Assembly (NCBI GenBank): GCA_019314375.1
Contig: JAFCZJ010000059.1
Coordinates: 1-45,603, forward strand
Reading direction: 5' to 3'
From: Deltaproteobacteria bacterium
GTDB lineage: Bacteria; Myxococcota; B64-G9
Length of the DNA: 45,603 bases
Part shown: positions 17,696 through 25,025 of the stretch, piece by piece
Layout of the letters: each line of letters begins with the position of its first letter
Numbering within the stretch: the stretch's first letter is position 1
The notes under the pieces: model-generated
Database searches by the model: none
What the model was told of the DNA's origin: nothing
What the model saw: only the letters and a program-made list of their open reading frames with translations
Made by a program: the position numbers and the translations under genes

Positions 17696-18553
17696 TTATC
17701 CCTGCGCCAATACTTCTATGCCACGCTTAACCAAAACCCCCACCATCTCTCGCCGATACTCGGCCGTGCCACGCAGGTCGGTGATGGGCGAGCAAGCCTT
17801 GACCGCCATTTCGGTTTCGGCCGCCTCATCAGCGGCCGCCGGGCCCTTGGCATCCAACAATCGCTCAACTTCAGGCAAGCGCAGGGGGATGGGTGCCACC
17901 GCCACCAGAACCACCCGGTGATGAGGCTCGACCTTGGGCAAGTGAAGGACCAAAGCGCCCACGGTGGCGATGTCCACCGCCTTGCGTCGAGCCAAGCGCC
18001 CGTAATGGGACCGCCCACCAATGCTTGCCGCGGGCAGGATGACACGACAAGCCAATTCGCCAGGCTTCAAGGCCGACTGGCCCGGACCGCGGAAGAACTC
18101 CATCATGGGAATACGACGACGTCCGTTCTTGCCCGCCACGTCCACGGAAGCGTCCAGGCAGAGCAGGGCCGGTGCCGTATCGGCGCAAGGCGAAGCATTA
18201 CAGATGTTGCCGATCACCGTGGCTCGTTGCCGCAATGGATAGGACCCAAGCTCATCGCAACATTGGGACAAGACGGGATAGCGTGTCTGTACCTCCGGAT
18301 GACGGGCAGCAGCAGCCACGCTCACCGCGGCGCCGATGGCCAAAGATCCGTCATCCAGGAGCTCGATGCGACCCAGCTCTTCGATGCGCTTGATGTCGAT
18401 GACCGCCTTGGGCGCAAACTGACCACTGCGCATGCGACCCAACAAATCCGTGCCGCCGGCCAAGTACATGGCCTCCGCCGTGGAAGCCCAAAGCGCAAGG
18501 GCCTCATCCACCGATGCGGGACGATGATAGGTAAAGGGTTTCAGTGCGTGCAT
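17696..18553 (-). CDS. Molybdenum hydroxylase medium (FAD-binding) subunit
   Basis: The 285-residue product starts at ATG 18553 with GGGAG upstream; an upstream extension of the frame is shadow sequence. FAD-binding motifs of the CoxM/XdhB family are AMYLAGGTDLLGRMRSG near residue 30 and RATVIGNICNASPCADTAP near 105. The C-terminal CODH-FAD domain includes ITDLRGTAEYRREMVGVL. It is the first gene of the operon, and the gene order FAD, 2Fe-2S, Mo is the common one for three-subunit bacterial enzymes. It accepts electrons from the 2Fe-2S subunit and passes them to NAD or another acceptor. Confidence 0.93.
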   Translation of the reverse strand: MHALKPFTYHRPASVDEALALWASTAEAMYLAGGTDLLGRMRSGQFAPKAVIDIKRIEELGRIELLDDGSLAIGAAVSVAAAARHPEVQTRYPVLSQCCDELGSYPLRQRATVIGNICNASPCADTAPALLCLDASVDVAGKNGRRRIPMMEFFRGPGQSALKPGELACRVILPAASIGGRSHYGRLARRKAVDIATVGALVLHLPKVEPHHRVVLVAVAPIPLRLPEVERLLDAKGPAAADEAAETEMAVKACSPITDLRGTAEYRREMVGVLVKRGIEVLAQG

Positions 18554-18588
18554 GTTTGCTCCCTGTGGTCTGGCAAAAAAGCTCAACC

Positions 18589-18616
18589 AGATTAGCACAG
18601 ACAGCGTTAGCCGCAA
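18589..18616 (-). promoter_or_regulatory. Candidate promoter of the molybdenum hydroxylase operon
   Basis: On the minus strand TTGCGG (18616-18611) and TAATCT (18594-18589) are 16 bases apart, upstream of ATG 18553. This is a weak consensus match in an 80-base divergent region. No repressor site was recognised. Confidence 0.3.
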
Positions 18617-18621
18617 GGTGA

Positions 18622-18627
18622 TATACT
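18622..18627 (+). promoter_or_regulatory. Candidate -10 element placing transcription start at the ATG of the protease gene (leaderless)
   Basis: TATACT ends 6 bases before ATG 18634 and there is no Shine-Dalgarno-like sequence between them, so a leaderless transcript is possible. No good -35 was found at the expected distance. Confidence 0.3.
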
Positions 18628-18633
18628 TGTTCG

Positions 18634-20532
18634 ATGCGTCTTCGTGTAACCAGCATCTTTCTTGCCTGTCTTTTGCTGACAACGAGTGCCGCCTGGGCCA
18701 AAACCCCCGATGAGGACCTGCTGCAAGCCCAGCGCCTCGCCGACAAACGGCAGTATGGCAAGGCCTTGGACATCCTGAGCACGCTTTTGGCGGCCGATGC
18801 AAAAAAACCATGGCCGGCCCCGTTTTCCGCCAAACTTCGTGCCCAGGTCGACAGGCTCTGCTTCGAGCTTCTGATGGTGGACAAGCCCCATCTGGCCATC
18901 GTGGGACTCAGAGCGCTCATGGCCTCTGGGCCCGCGCCGTCCATGCGCTGGGCCATGCTGGCTCGCGCCTATGTGGAGACCGGCGAGTACCGGAAGGCAT
19001 CCCAGACCTTGCGCCGGGGTTTGAGCCAGCATCCCAGTTCGCCCGAACTGCTCTTCGTCCGGGCGTCTCTGGCCGGCTCCATGAGCAAAGAAGCCGTGGC
19101 CAGGTCCGCCTATGCCTCCGCCGAGTCCATGTTGCGTGGCGCAGCCGGGGACTTGGAAAAGGCCATTGCCGTCGACGCCCAGCAAGCGGGTATCCACAGG
19201 GCCCTGGGCAAGATCCGCGGGTCCTTATTCGTTTACTGTCGGGCCACCGGACAAGCCAAAGAGGCCATGAAGCTTTGGGCCCAAGCTGAGGATGCTTACG
19301 CCCAGGCCATGCGCTTGGACATCCACAATCCGGACCTGGCCTACGAGGCTGCCGAATTGCAGCGAACAGCCGGGGACTGGGTCTGGGCCGAAGAGCTCTA
19401 TCACCAGGCAGAGAACCGCTATCGGCGCCTGGCTCAACAAAAGCGGGGCCTCGGCCTGCATCGGTCGGCCTTGGACCGAGCCGAAACCTGCCGACAAAGA
19501 CGGGTTCAAGCCGTTTTGGAGCGGGTTCGCTGGGCCATAAGCCGGGCCCGCTTCGAAGAAGCTCGCCAGCTACTCAAAAGATCACTCGACTCATATCCGG
19601 CAAACCGGGCCATGACTCGGGCCATGCTTGCCGAAGTGGATCGACGAGCACGGGATTTTAAAGCCGTCCAGGCCTCCCTGGAGAACAGTTCATCGAATGG
19701 GGATGCCCAAGTCCTTCTGGGCGACATGTTTCGCGAAAGCGGGCTCTACGACAAGGCCAGGAAGGCTTACCAGCAAGCCCAGACTCAAATCCGGCATCGC
19801 TTCAGCGATCAAGATCTGGCTGTCCGATTCCACGCCATCTCAGACCTGCCCAACACCAGCTTGCATATCGACACGCGCATCGGTGATCAAGACTTCATGT
19901 TGGAACTCCCCCCCGACCAAGCGGCGGCACCCATACGAGCTCTGCTGGAAAAGGCTCATGCCCTTGCCCAAGCAGCCTTCCGTCATCGGCTCGTGGGCCC
20001 GGTCCACCTCAAGATATTCGTCAACCAGCGGGCTTTCATCGAGCTGGCCGGGGTCGCCTTGCGTCCCCGGACTCGGGGGCTTTATGCCTATGGCCGCATC
20101 ATGTCTTACGCGGATCCTGCACGAGGTCAGGCCGCATGGCTGGACATCCTGACCCACGAGCTGGGTCATCGCTATGTGGACGAGATGAGCTATGGCAGGG
20201 CACCGGTCTGGCTGAGCGAAGGTCTAGCTCACTGGTGCAGCCCGGGCTCAAAACAAACCCGTCTCTCTGATTGGCGTAAAACCATGATTCCCTGGCGGCG
20301 TTTGGAGCAACGCCTGGGCGACAGCCGCGGCAACCTGATGGCAAGGCAGGCCCTGCTACACCAGGCCGAGCACATGGTGGCCTGGTTGATGCGCCGCTTT
20401 GGTGCCGAGCGCATGATGACCTTGCTCGGCATGCTGCGGCAGGGATTGCCGCCGGAACAAGCCATGAAAAACGCTTTCGGCCAAACTCGAGGTGTCTTAG
20501 AGGGCGCCTGGTGCCAGGAGTTACGCAAATGA
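18634..20532 (+). CDS. Secreted TPR protein with gluzincin-type (peptidase MA-like) metalloprotease domain
   Basis: The 632-residue product has a signal peptide ending in TSAAWA. Residues about 40-400 are helical TPR-type repeats, for example MLARAYVETGEYRKASQTLRRGL and a segment with GLYDKARKAYQQAQ. The C-terminal part has HELGH near residue 507 followed 18 residues later by WLSEGLAHW, the HExxH plus downstream Glu arrangement of gluzincin metalloproteases such as the peptidase MA family. It probably acts in the periplasm or outside the cell. No ribosome site is seen at the start, and its stop overlaps the CAP-domain gene in ATGA. The substrate is unknown. Confidence 0.82.
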   Translation: MRLRVTSIFLACLLLTTSAAWAKTPDEDLLQAQRLADKRQYGKALDILSTLLAADAKKPWPAPFSAKLRAQVDRLCFELLMVDKPHLAIVGLRALMASGPAPSMRWAMLARAYVETGEYRKASQTLRRGLSQHPSSPELLFVRASLAGSMSKEAVARSAYASAESMLRGAAGDLEKAIAVDAQQAGIHRALGKIRGSLFVYCRATGQAKEAMKLWAQAEDAYAQAMRLDIHNPDLAYEAAELQRTAGDWVWAEELYHQAENRYRRLAQQKRGLGLHRSALDRAETCRQRRVQAVLERVRWAISRARFEEARQLLKRSLDSYPANRAMTRAMLAEVDRRARDFKAVQASLENSSSNGDAQVLLGDMFRESGLYDKARKAYQQAQTQIRHRFSDQDLAVRFHAISDLPNTSLHIDTRIGDQDFMLELPPDQAAAPIRALLEKAHALAQAAFRHRLVGPVHLKIFVNQRAFIELAGVALRPRTRGLYAYGRIMSYADPARGQAAWLDILTHELGHRYVDEMSYGRAPVWLSEGLAHWCSPGSKQTRLSDWRKTMIPWRRLEQRLGDSRGNLMARQALLHQAEHMVAWLMRRFGAERMMTLLGMLRQGLPPEQAMKNAFGQTRGVLEGAWCQELRK

Positions 20533-21854
20533 TCAAAACACTCTTTATCCTGGCCCTGTCCAGCATCTGGCTTGCCTGTGGCGGTGGGACTGATGTCGAC
20601 ACAAGACAAATACACAGCGCCCTGAATGGCGTGCCCGAAGACGGTTATCCCGATTACCAAGAACGCCTGATGCTGGTGGCGGTCAACCGGGCTCGCTCGG
20701 ATCCCAACAACGTGGCCCTGGACATCTCGGGCTCTTGCGGGGGCTCGGGCTCCACCGAGTTCGCCGTCAGCGATCCCATGGTGCAAAACAACAACGCCAG
20801 CAGAGCCGCTCGCTTTCACTGCCGGCACATTCAACTAAACGGTGGCAGCTTGAGCCACAACTCCTATTGCACGCTCCGCTCCGACATCGACACGAGCGGT
20901 TGCGACGGGGCCGCGGCCTGCGGCTGCGAGCCAGGGACCGAGGCCTTCAACTGCACCATTAACGGGGGTTCGGGCACCAGCCCCTGGACCCGAACCAGCT
21001 ATTTCGGATTCAGCGCCAACGGCGAAGTGGGATCCACCGGCAACGCCGACGGCTGGGGTGCCGTGATCGCCTGGGTCACGGAATGCCCCAACTACGAAGG
21101 CCATCGCCGCATCCTCTTGGAGGCGGACGACGGGCACGGCGAGGTGGGCTTCGGCTTTGCCCCCGGCAGCTCCTGCGGTTACAGCAACTGGTATTTCGGC
21201 GACCCGGGAGCCGGCGGCGGAACCCCGCCTCGACTCGTAGCGGGTGCCCATCGAAGCAAGAGTTCGACGAGCCCCACCTTCTACGTCAACTACTTCCATG
21301 AAGGGGGCGCGGTGCCCCAATCTCTGCAGGTCGTGGTCGACGGCCAATGCCATAACATGCAATTGGAAGCGGGCGTGGCCACCCATGGCACCTACCTGGC
21401 CGAGGTGTCCATCGGCGCAGGCTGTCACCAATACTGGTTTTTGACCGAAGACAGTCAGGGCCAGCGCCATGTGCTGCCGGAAACCGGCGCCTATGGGGCA
21501 GGCTCTTGCTCAGATGACTTCCAGGCCCAAGCCCAGGCAGCCGACTGCGAAGACGCCCAGGATGCGGGCGTGGTGGTGGATGCCGGTGGTGAAGATGCCG
21601 GTGGCGGTGAAGATGCAGGTGCTCAAGATGCAGGTGCTCAAGATGCGGGTGCTCAAGATGCGGGTGCTCAAGATGCGGGTGCTCAAGATGCGGGTGCTCA
21701 AGATGCGGGTCAGACCGACGACGAAGACAACGCAGAAATCGTCATCAAAGGTTCTTGCGGCTGCGGCACCACAGGGATTACGCCCAGCTTTTGGATCTTC
21801 TTGTTGGGCTTAATTCGACTCAGGAAGCGTTCACCACCACCCAGCGCCGGATGA
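20529..21854 (+). CDS. CAP-domain (SCP/PR1-like) lipoprotein with DAGAQ repeats and MYXO-CTERM-like anchor
   Basis: The 441-residue product starts at ATG 20529, overlapping the protease gene by 4 bases, with lipobox IWLAC. The CAP domain is shown by LMLVAVNRARSDP (near residue 46), LSHNSYC (near 113) and EGHRRILLEADDGHGEVGFGFAPG (near 192), the usual GHR...G-x-G block. CAP proteins bind lipids or carbohydrates or act as peptidases in secreted roles. Six DAGAQ units precede CGCG, a hydrophobic helix (FWIFLLGLI) and RLRKR. An N-terminal lipid anchor and a C-terminal sorting signal together are unusual. Its last 35 bases overlap the convergent TPR gene. Confidence 0.82.
   Translation: MIKTLFILALSSIWLACGGGTDVDTRQIHSALNGVPEDGYPDYQERLMLVAVNRARSDPNNVALDISGSCGGSGSTEFAVSDPMVQNNNASRAARFHCRHIQLNGGSLSHNSYCTLRSDIDTSGCDGAAACGCEPGTEAFNCTINGGSGTSPWTRTSYFGFSANGEVGSTGNADGWGAVIAWVTECPNYEGHRRILLEADDGHGEVGFGFAPGSSCGYSNWYFGDPGAGGGTPPRLVAGAHRSKSSTSPTFYVNYFHEGGAVPQSLQVVVDGQCHNMQLEAGVATHGTYLAEVSIGAGCHQYWFLTEDSQGQRHVLPETGAYGAGSCSDDFQAQAQAADCEDAQDAGVVVDAGGEDAGGGEDAGAQDAGAQDAGAQDAGAQDAGAQDAGAQDAGQTDDEDNAEIVIKGSCGCGTTGITPSFWIFLLGLIRLRKRSPPPSAG
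21612..21701 (+). repeat. 15-bp in-frame tandem repeat, six units (DAGAQ)
   Basis: Six units of GATGCAGGTGCTCAA or GATGCGGGTGCTCAA encode DAGAQ between the CAP domain and the C-terminal anchor. Near identity at the DNA level points to recent expansion; unit changes keep the frame. Confidence 0.93.
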
Positions 21855-22956
21855 ACTCCTTCATACGGGCGATGCCCTCTTCACCACTCAGCAACACCGT
21901 ATGCGGCGAAATCCGGGTGATGAATTCATAGACCAAAAACGAGTCCAGGTGCTTGGCCAGGGCGATCTCCCACAGCCGGTCCAACTGCGGTTCGGCATCG
22001 GCGTGACCCCGCTCTCGCATGGCCTTATACATGCCGAGCAGGTTCATGAAACATTCCCGATCCTCGTGGTTGCTGTAGACCAAATTGGCGCTACCGGCCA
22101 CGGCAATCCGATGGGCGGGCTCGCCCAGCCAGATGGCCTTGCAGGCTCCATAGGCGGTCCAGGCGGGCGCGGCGTTTACGCCTTTCTGCACGCAAATGGC
22201 GACTTCCTTGCCCTCTCGACGGGCGCAGGCCTTGGGCCAAAATAACTCCCTGTGCACGCGAAGGCCCAAGCGACTGCGATGTTGCTCCAGCACATTGAGC
22301 ACCGAGGCGCGTCGCGGGGCCCGGGCCAGGGCCTCAATGAAATCATCTTGGGCCTCTTTCCAGCGCCCCATGGCCGCCAATGTGTTCGCACGATAAAAAT
22401 AGGTACGAAAGTCCCAAGGATTGATCCCAATGGCCCGGTCGTAATACCCCAGGGCTTCGGCGGGCCGACCGCCGAACAAGGCGCAGTCGCCCAGGTGGGA
22501 AATGGCCAGGTAGAGATCCGGTTGCAACGAAAGCGCCCGTTTATAATGCACCACGGCCTGGTCCAAATTCCGCTGCCTAAAAAAAGCCTCGCCCTTAACC
22601 AACTCAGCCCCAGCCGCGGGCTTCACGGGGAACTCCACCAAATGCCGCTCGCCATCTCGCAAGATCACCGTGGGCAGAATCAGTGGTTTTCGCTTTTCAG
22701 GGTAAGCCTCGGCCAGCAGGCGATCGTGTTTCATTTCCGGTGTCCGGGTCATCTCCCGGAAGCGATACATGACCTTGGATTCTTCCAACATCGCCAAAAT
22801 CTGGGGCGGTTCCAAATAGGCCTTGGCACCAGGGGCCTTGGGCGCCGCAAAAGAAGGATGTTCGCTCAAGCCCTCAGGCGGCCGCAGGTCCGGTTTCACG
22901 GTCCCACAGGCAAGCAAGCTAAAAACAAAGGACAGGGTAAGAAGGATGCGAGTCAA
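21820..22956 (-). CDS. TPR-repeat lipoprotein of unknown function
   Basis: The 378-residue product starts at TTG 22956, with AGGAAG about 7 bases upstream; no ATG fits. The signal peptide ends in the lipobox SLLAC. Residues about 130-240 carry TPR-like units (EAFFRQRNLDQAVVHYKRAL, AEALGYYDRAIGINPWDF). The C-terminal third, with ACKAIWLGEPAHRIAV, is not recognised. It follows the beta-helix gene at 22985 after 28 bases and is probably co-transcribed. Its 3' end overlaps the CAP gene by 35 bases in the antisense direction, so the two transcripts may interfere or share termination. Confidence 0.75.
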   Translation of the reverse strand: MTRILLTLSFVFSLLACGTVKPDLRPPEGLSEHPSFAAPKAPGAKAYLEPPQILAMLEESKVMYRFREMTRTPEMKHDRLLAEAYPEKRKPLILPTVILRDGERHLVEFPVKPAAGAELVKGEAFFRQRNLDQAVVHYKRALSLQPDLYLAISHLGDCALFGGRPAEALGYYDRAIGINPWDFRTYFYRANTLAAMGRWKEAQDDFIEALARAPRRASVLNVLEQHRSRLGLRVHRELFWPKACARREGKEVAICVQKGVNAAPAWTAYGACKAIWLGEPAHRIAVAGSANLVYSNHEDRECFMNLLGMYKAMRERGHADAEPQLDRLWEIALAKHLDSFLVYEFITRISPHTVLLSGEEGIARMKEFIRRWVVVNAS

Positions 22957-22984
22957 GGTGAACTTCCTGGCTAAGAGTTAGAAA

Positions 22985-24892
22985 TCACTGGCACGAAACG
23001 TTTCGACAAGCCTCGGTCACACATTCGAAAGCACCGATGTCGGGTGCGCAGCCGACATGCTCCCCGGGAAAGGGGCTGCGGTCCAGACCCAAGTCCGCAC
23101 CCGCATTCACGTGAAGACAGGTGACCGGATCTTTGGGAACGACACCGTTGCTGCTATCTGGATTGCAGCTGAACACCGGGTTATCAAACACCTCGAAGTT
23201 GCTTGCGTCCACATCACCATCGCCACCAAGCAACCATCGACTGAACCCAAATTGCATGTTGTGGTGAAAACTCAGCCGCGTGCTATCCACCGCACCCGCC
23301 AGGATCGGCGTATCCACCCCATCATCGCGCCAAAACAAGGTATTAATGATACTCACTTCATCGCCAGGATTCTCCAGCAAGATGGCCGCCTGGGCTGCAC
23401 TGCCTGTGATGGCCAGATGGTACAACCTCACCGGAGCCTGGGTGTTTACGATCTTGATGGCGTATTCGGGAAAGGGATGGCCCAGATTCCCCAGGTTGAC
23501 GAATTGAGCCCCCATCAGAACCACCTCGGCCTCATTGTTCTCGATATGCAAGGCCAAACTGCCGTCGTAGTACACGATGCCAAAGGCAAGAATTTCCAGA
23601 TCAGTCATCCATGGAGAGGGTCCGAAACTAACCGGTCCGACAATATCCAGGATCTCCAGATTAACGTTATTGTTTTGCCCATAGGGAGACATCTGAGCGG
23701 AATTACCCAAACCCAGTCCAGGCATCTGGATATCGCCTCCCCCGGAAATCCGCACGCCACCATCCTGGTTGCATCCCACCGCCACAAAACCTGGGAACAT
23801 ATTATACGAAGTATCGCCCGAGCCTGATTGAAAATTCAACCAGGACTCGTACTCATCATCTGAGATCTCTTGCGCCCCGACAATGGCCTCCCTCACCTCG
23901 TTCAAAATGATGCCTGCTCCAGCATTGCCACGCCCGATACAATCTCCTGGCCCACTCGTAGCGAGGTCGTATCCGATGAAACTCCCGTAGATGTAAATAC
24001 CACTTGAGTTCGAGACCTCCACCCCGTTTCCCTCGTTGGAACGAATCACGTTCATGTCGTATTGACTCAAATCGTTGCTGGGCGGATTTTTTGGAGATTC
24101 AAAGGCCAGCTCCCGCCCCCGGCCGAGCCAGATGTCTTCGCTGTTTTCGACGAGCAGGCCCGTGCCTCCGTTTTCTTGAATCCGCATACGGAACAGGTGC
24201 ACCTCGGCGCTGTTTCTGATTTTCACCGCCTCCGATTCAAAATCGATCAGGGTCAAATCCGAGATGACGACACCCGTCGAATTCACCAAGAGCCCAACTT
24301 CCTTACCTGCCTCGCCCGCAAGGGTGACATCGATCCCTCGGCCGTCCAGATAGCATAGACTTGGCACCTGCCAGGGCAGTTCATGCTGGTTGGACCGCAA
24401 GGTGACCGGCTGTACCAAATTGCTGTCGAAAGTGATGTGGTGAGGTCCAGGCTTGACCCTGGCCAGGGTCAGGGCCTCCCGGAGGGACAAGCCGTTTGCC
24501 CCCGCGCCAATGGCATCGCCCGATTGGGCTTCCCTATCGAGTTGGTCGTCTGTGGTGGTAACCACCAGGTCGGCGTCCATCTCGTAAGGCGTCAGTGGGT
24601 TGAGTTCATTGCAGTAGCTTTGATCATCCCGACCCGGCAGCAGGCAAAGGCCTCCCACACAGCGGCATCCGAAATTGCATCCACCCACGCAGTCCGGGTC
24701 CTCGCTCAAACAATCATCCGGAGCTGTCCCGTTTGGGGGCAGACAAATGCCGACGCTTGAGCAGACGCAATCGCCTGGACAGGGGTTATCGGCTGAGCAC
24801 CGCTGATAGTCGTCATTGAAAATCGGATCGAAGGAGCAGGCGGCCAGCAATAGGCTGAACCACAAGGCGAATTTCCATCGGCGAAAGTGCAT
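22985..24892 (-). CDS. Surface lipoprotein with right-handed parallel beta-helix
   Basis: The 635-residue product starts at ATG 24892, the start that yields a lipoprotein signal (LLLAAC). The frame continues upstream to 25321, but that part overlaps the divergent gene. A Cys-rich segment (CSADNPCPGDCVCSSVGICL near residue 33) precedes repeated strands typical of right-handed beta-helices, including GVVISDLTLIDFESEAVKIR and GVEVSNSSGIYIYGSFIG. The end carries APDIGAFEC, a closing motif shared in form with the two other beta-helix proteins here ([17 protein letters not shown]). Such folds bind or cleave polysaccharides or serve as adhesins; no lyase signature was seen. The gene is upstream of the TPR lipoprotein gene. 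Confidence 0.75.
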   Translation of the reverse strand: MHFRRWKFALWFSLLLAACSFDPIFNDDYQRCSADNPCPGDCVCSSVGICLPPNGTAPDDCLSEDPDCVGGCNFGCRCVGGLCLLPGRDDQSYCNELNPLTPYEMDADLVVTTTDDQLDREAQSGDAIGAGANGLSLREALTLARVKPGPHHITFDSNLVQPVTLRSNQHELPWQVPSLCYLDGRGIDVTLAGEAGKEVGLLVNSTGVVISDLTLIDFESEAVKIRNSAEVHLFRMRIQENGGTGLLVENSEDIWLGRGRELAFESPKNPPSNDLSQYDMNVIRSNEGNGVEVSNSSGIYIYGSFIGYDLATSGPGDCIGRGNAGAGIILNEVREAIVGAQEISDDEYESWLNFQSGSGDTSYNMFPGFVAVGCNQDGGVRISGGGDIQMPGLGLGNSAQMSPYGQNNNVNLEILDIVGPVSFGPSPWMTDLEILAFGIVYYDGSLALHIENNEAEVVLMGAQFVNLGNLGHPFPEYAIKIVNTQAPVRLYHLAITGSAAQAAILLENPGDEVSIINTLFWRDDGVDTPILAGAVDSTRLSFHHNMQFGFSRWLLGGDGDVDASNFEVFDNPVFSCNPDSSNGVVPKDPVTCLHVNAGADLGLDRSPFPGEHVGCAPDIGAFECVTEACRNVSCQ

Positions 24893-24910
24893 AGCATTCA
24901 GACTAATGCA

Positions 24911-24927
24911 TGCCGTGATCCACGGCA
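24911..24927. promoter_or_regulatory. Hyphenated palindrome in a divergent control region
   Basis: TGCCGTGATCCACGGCA is a perfect 7-bp inverted repeat with a 3-base centre, between the divergent starts at 24892 and 25026. It could be an operator or a leader hairpin of the minus-strand gene. No second copy was noticed. Confidence 0.35.
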
Positions 24928-24959
24928 AGCCTCCACTTTTGCTCTCCATGGCATGATAA

Positions 24960-24988
24960 TTCCGAAAAACTGCGGTATTTGGTAGTAT
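24960..24988 (+). promoter_or_regulatory. Candidate promoter of the Big_2 repeat lipoprotein gene
   Basis: TTCCGA (24960-24965) and TAGTAT (24983-24988) have a 17-base spacer and lie 37 bases before ATG 25026. The match to consensus is weak. Confidence 0.3.
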
Positions 24989-25025
24989 GTGTAATCCGGG
25001 GCTGGCACCCGGGGAGGATGGCTTG

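Noticed and set aside
14869..18553. Aerobic CO dehydrogenase (CoxMSL)
   Set aside because: Gene order FAD, 2Fe-2S, Mo fits, but the large subunit has AYRGFG where form I CO dehydrogenases have AYRCSFR.
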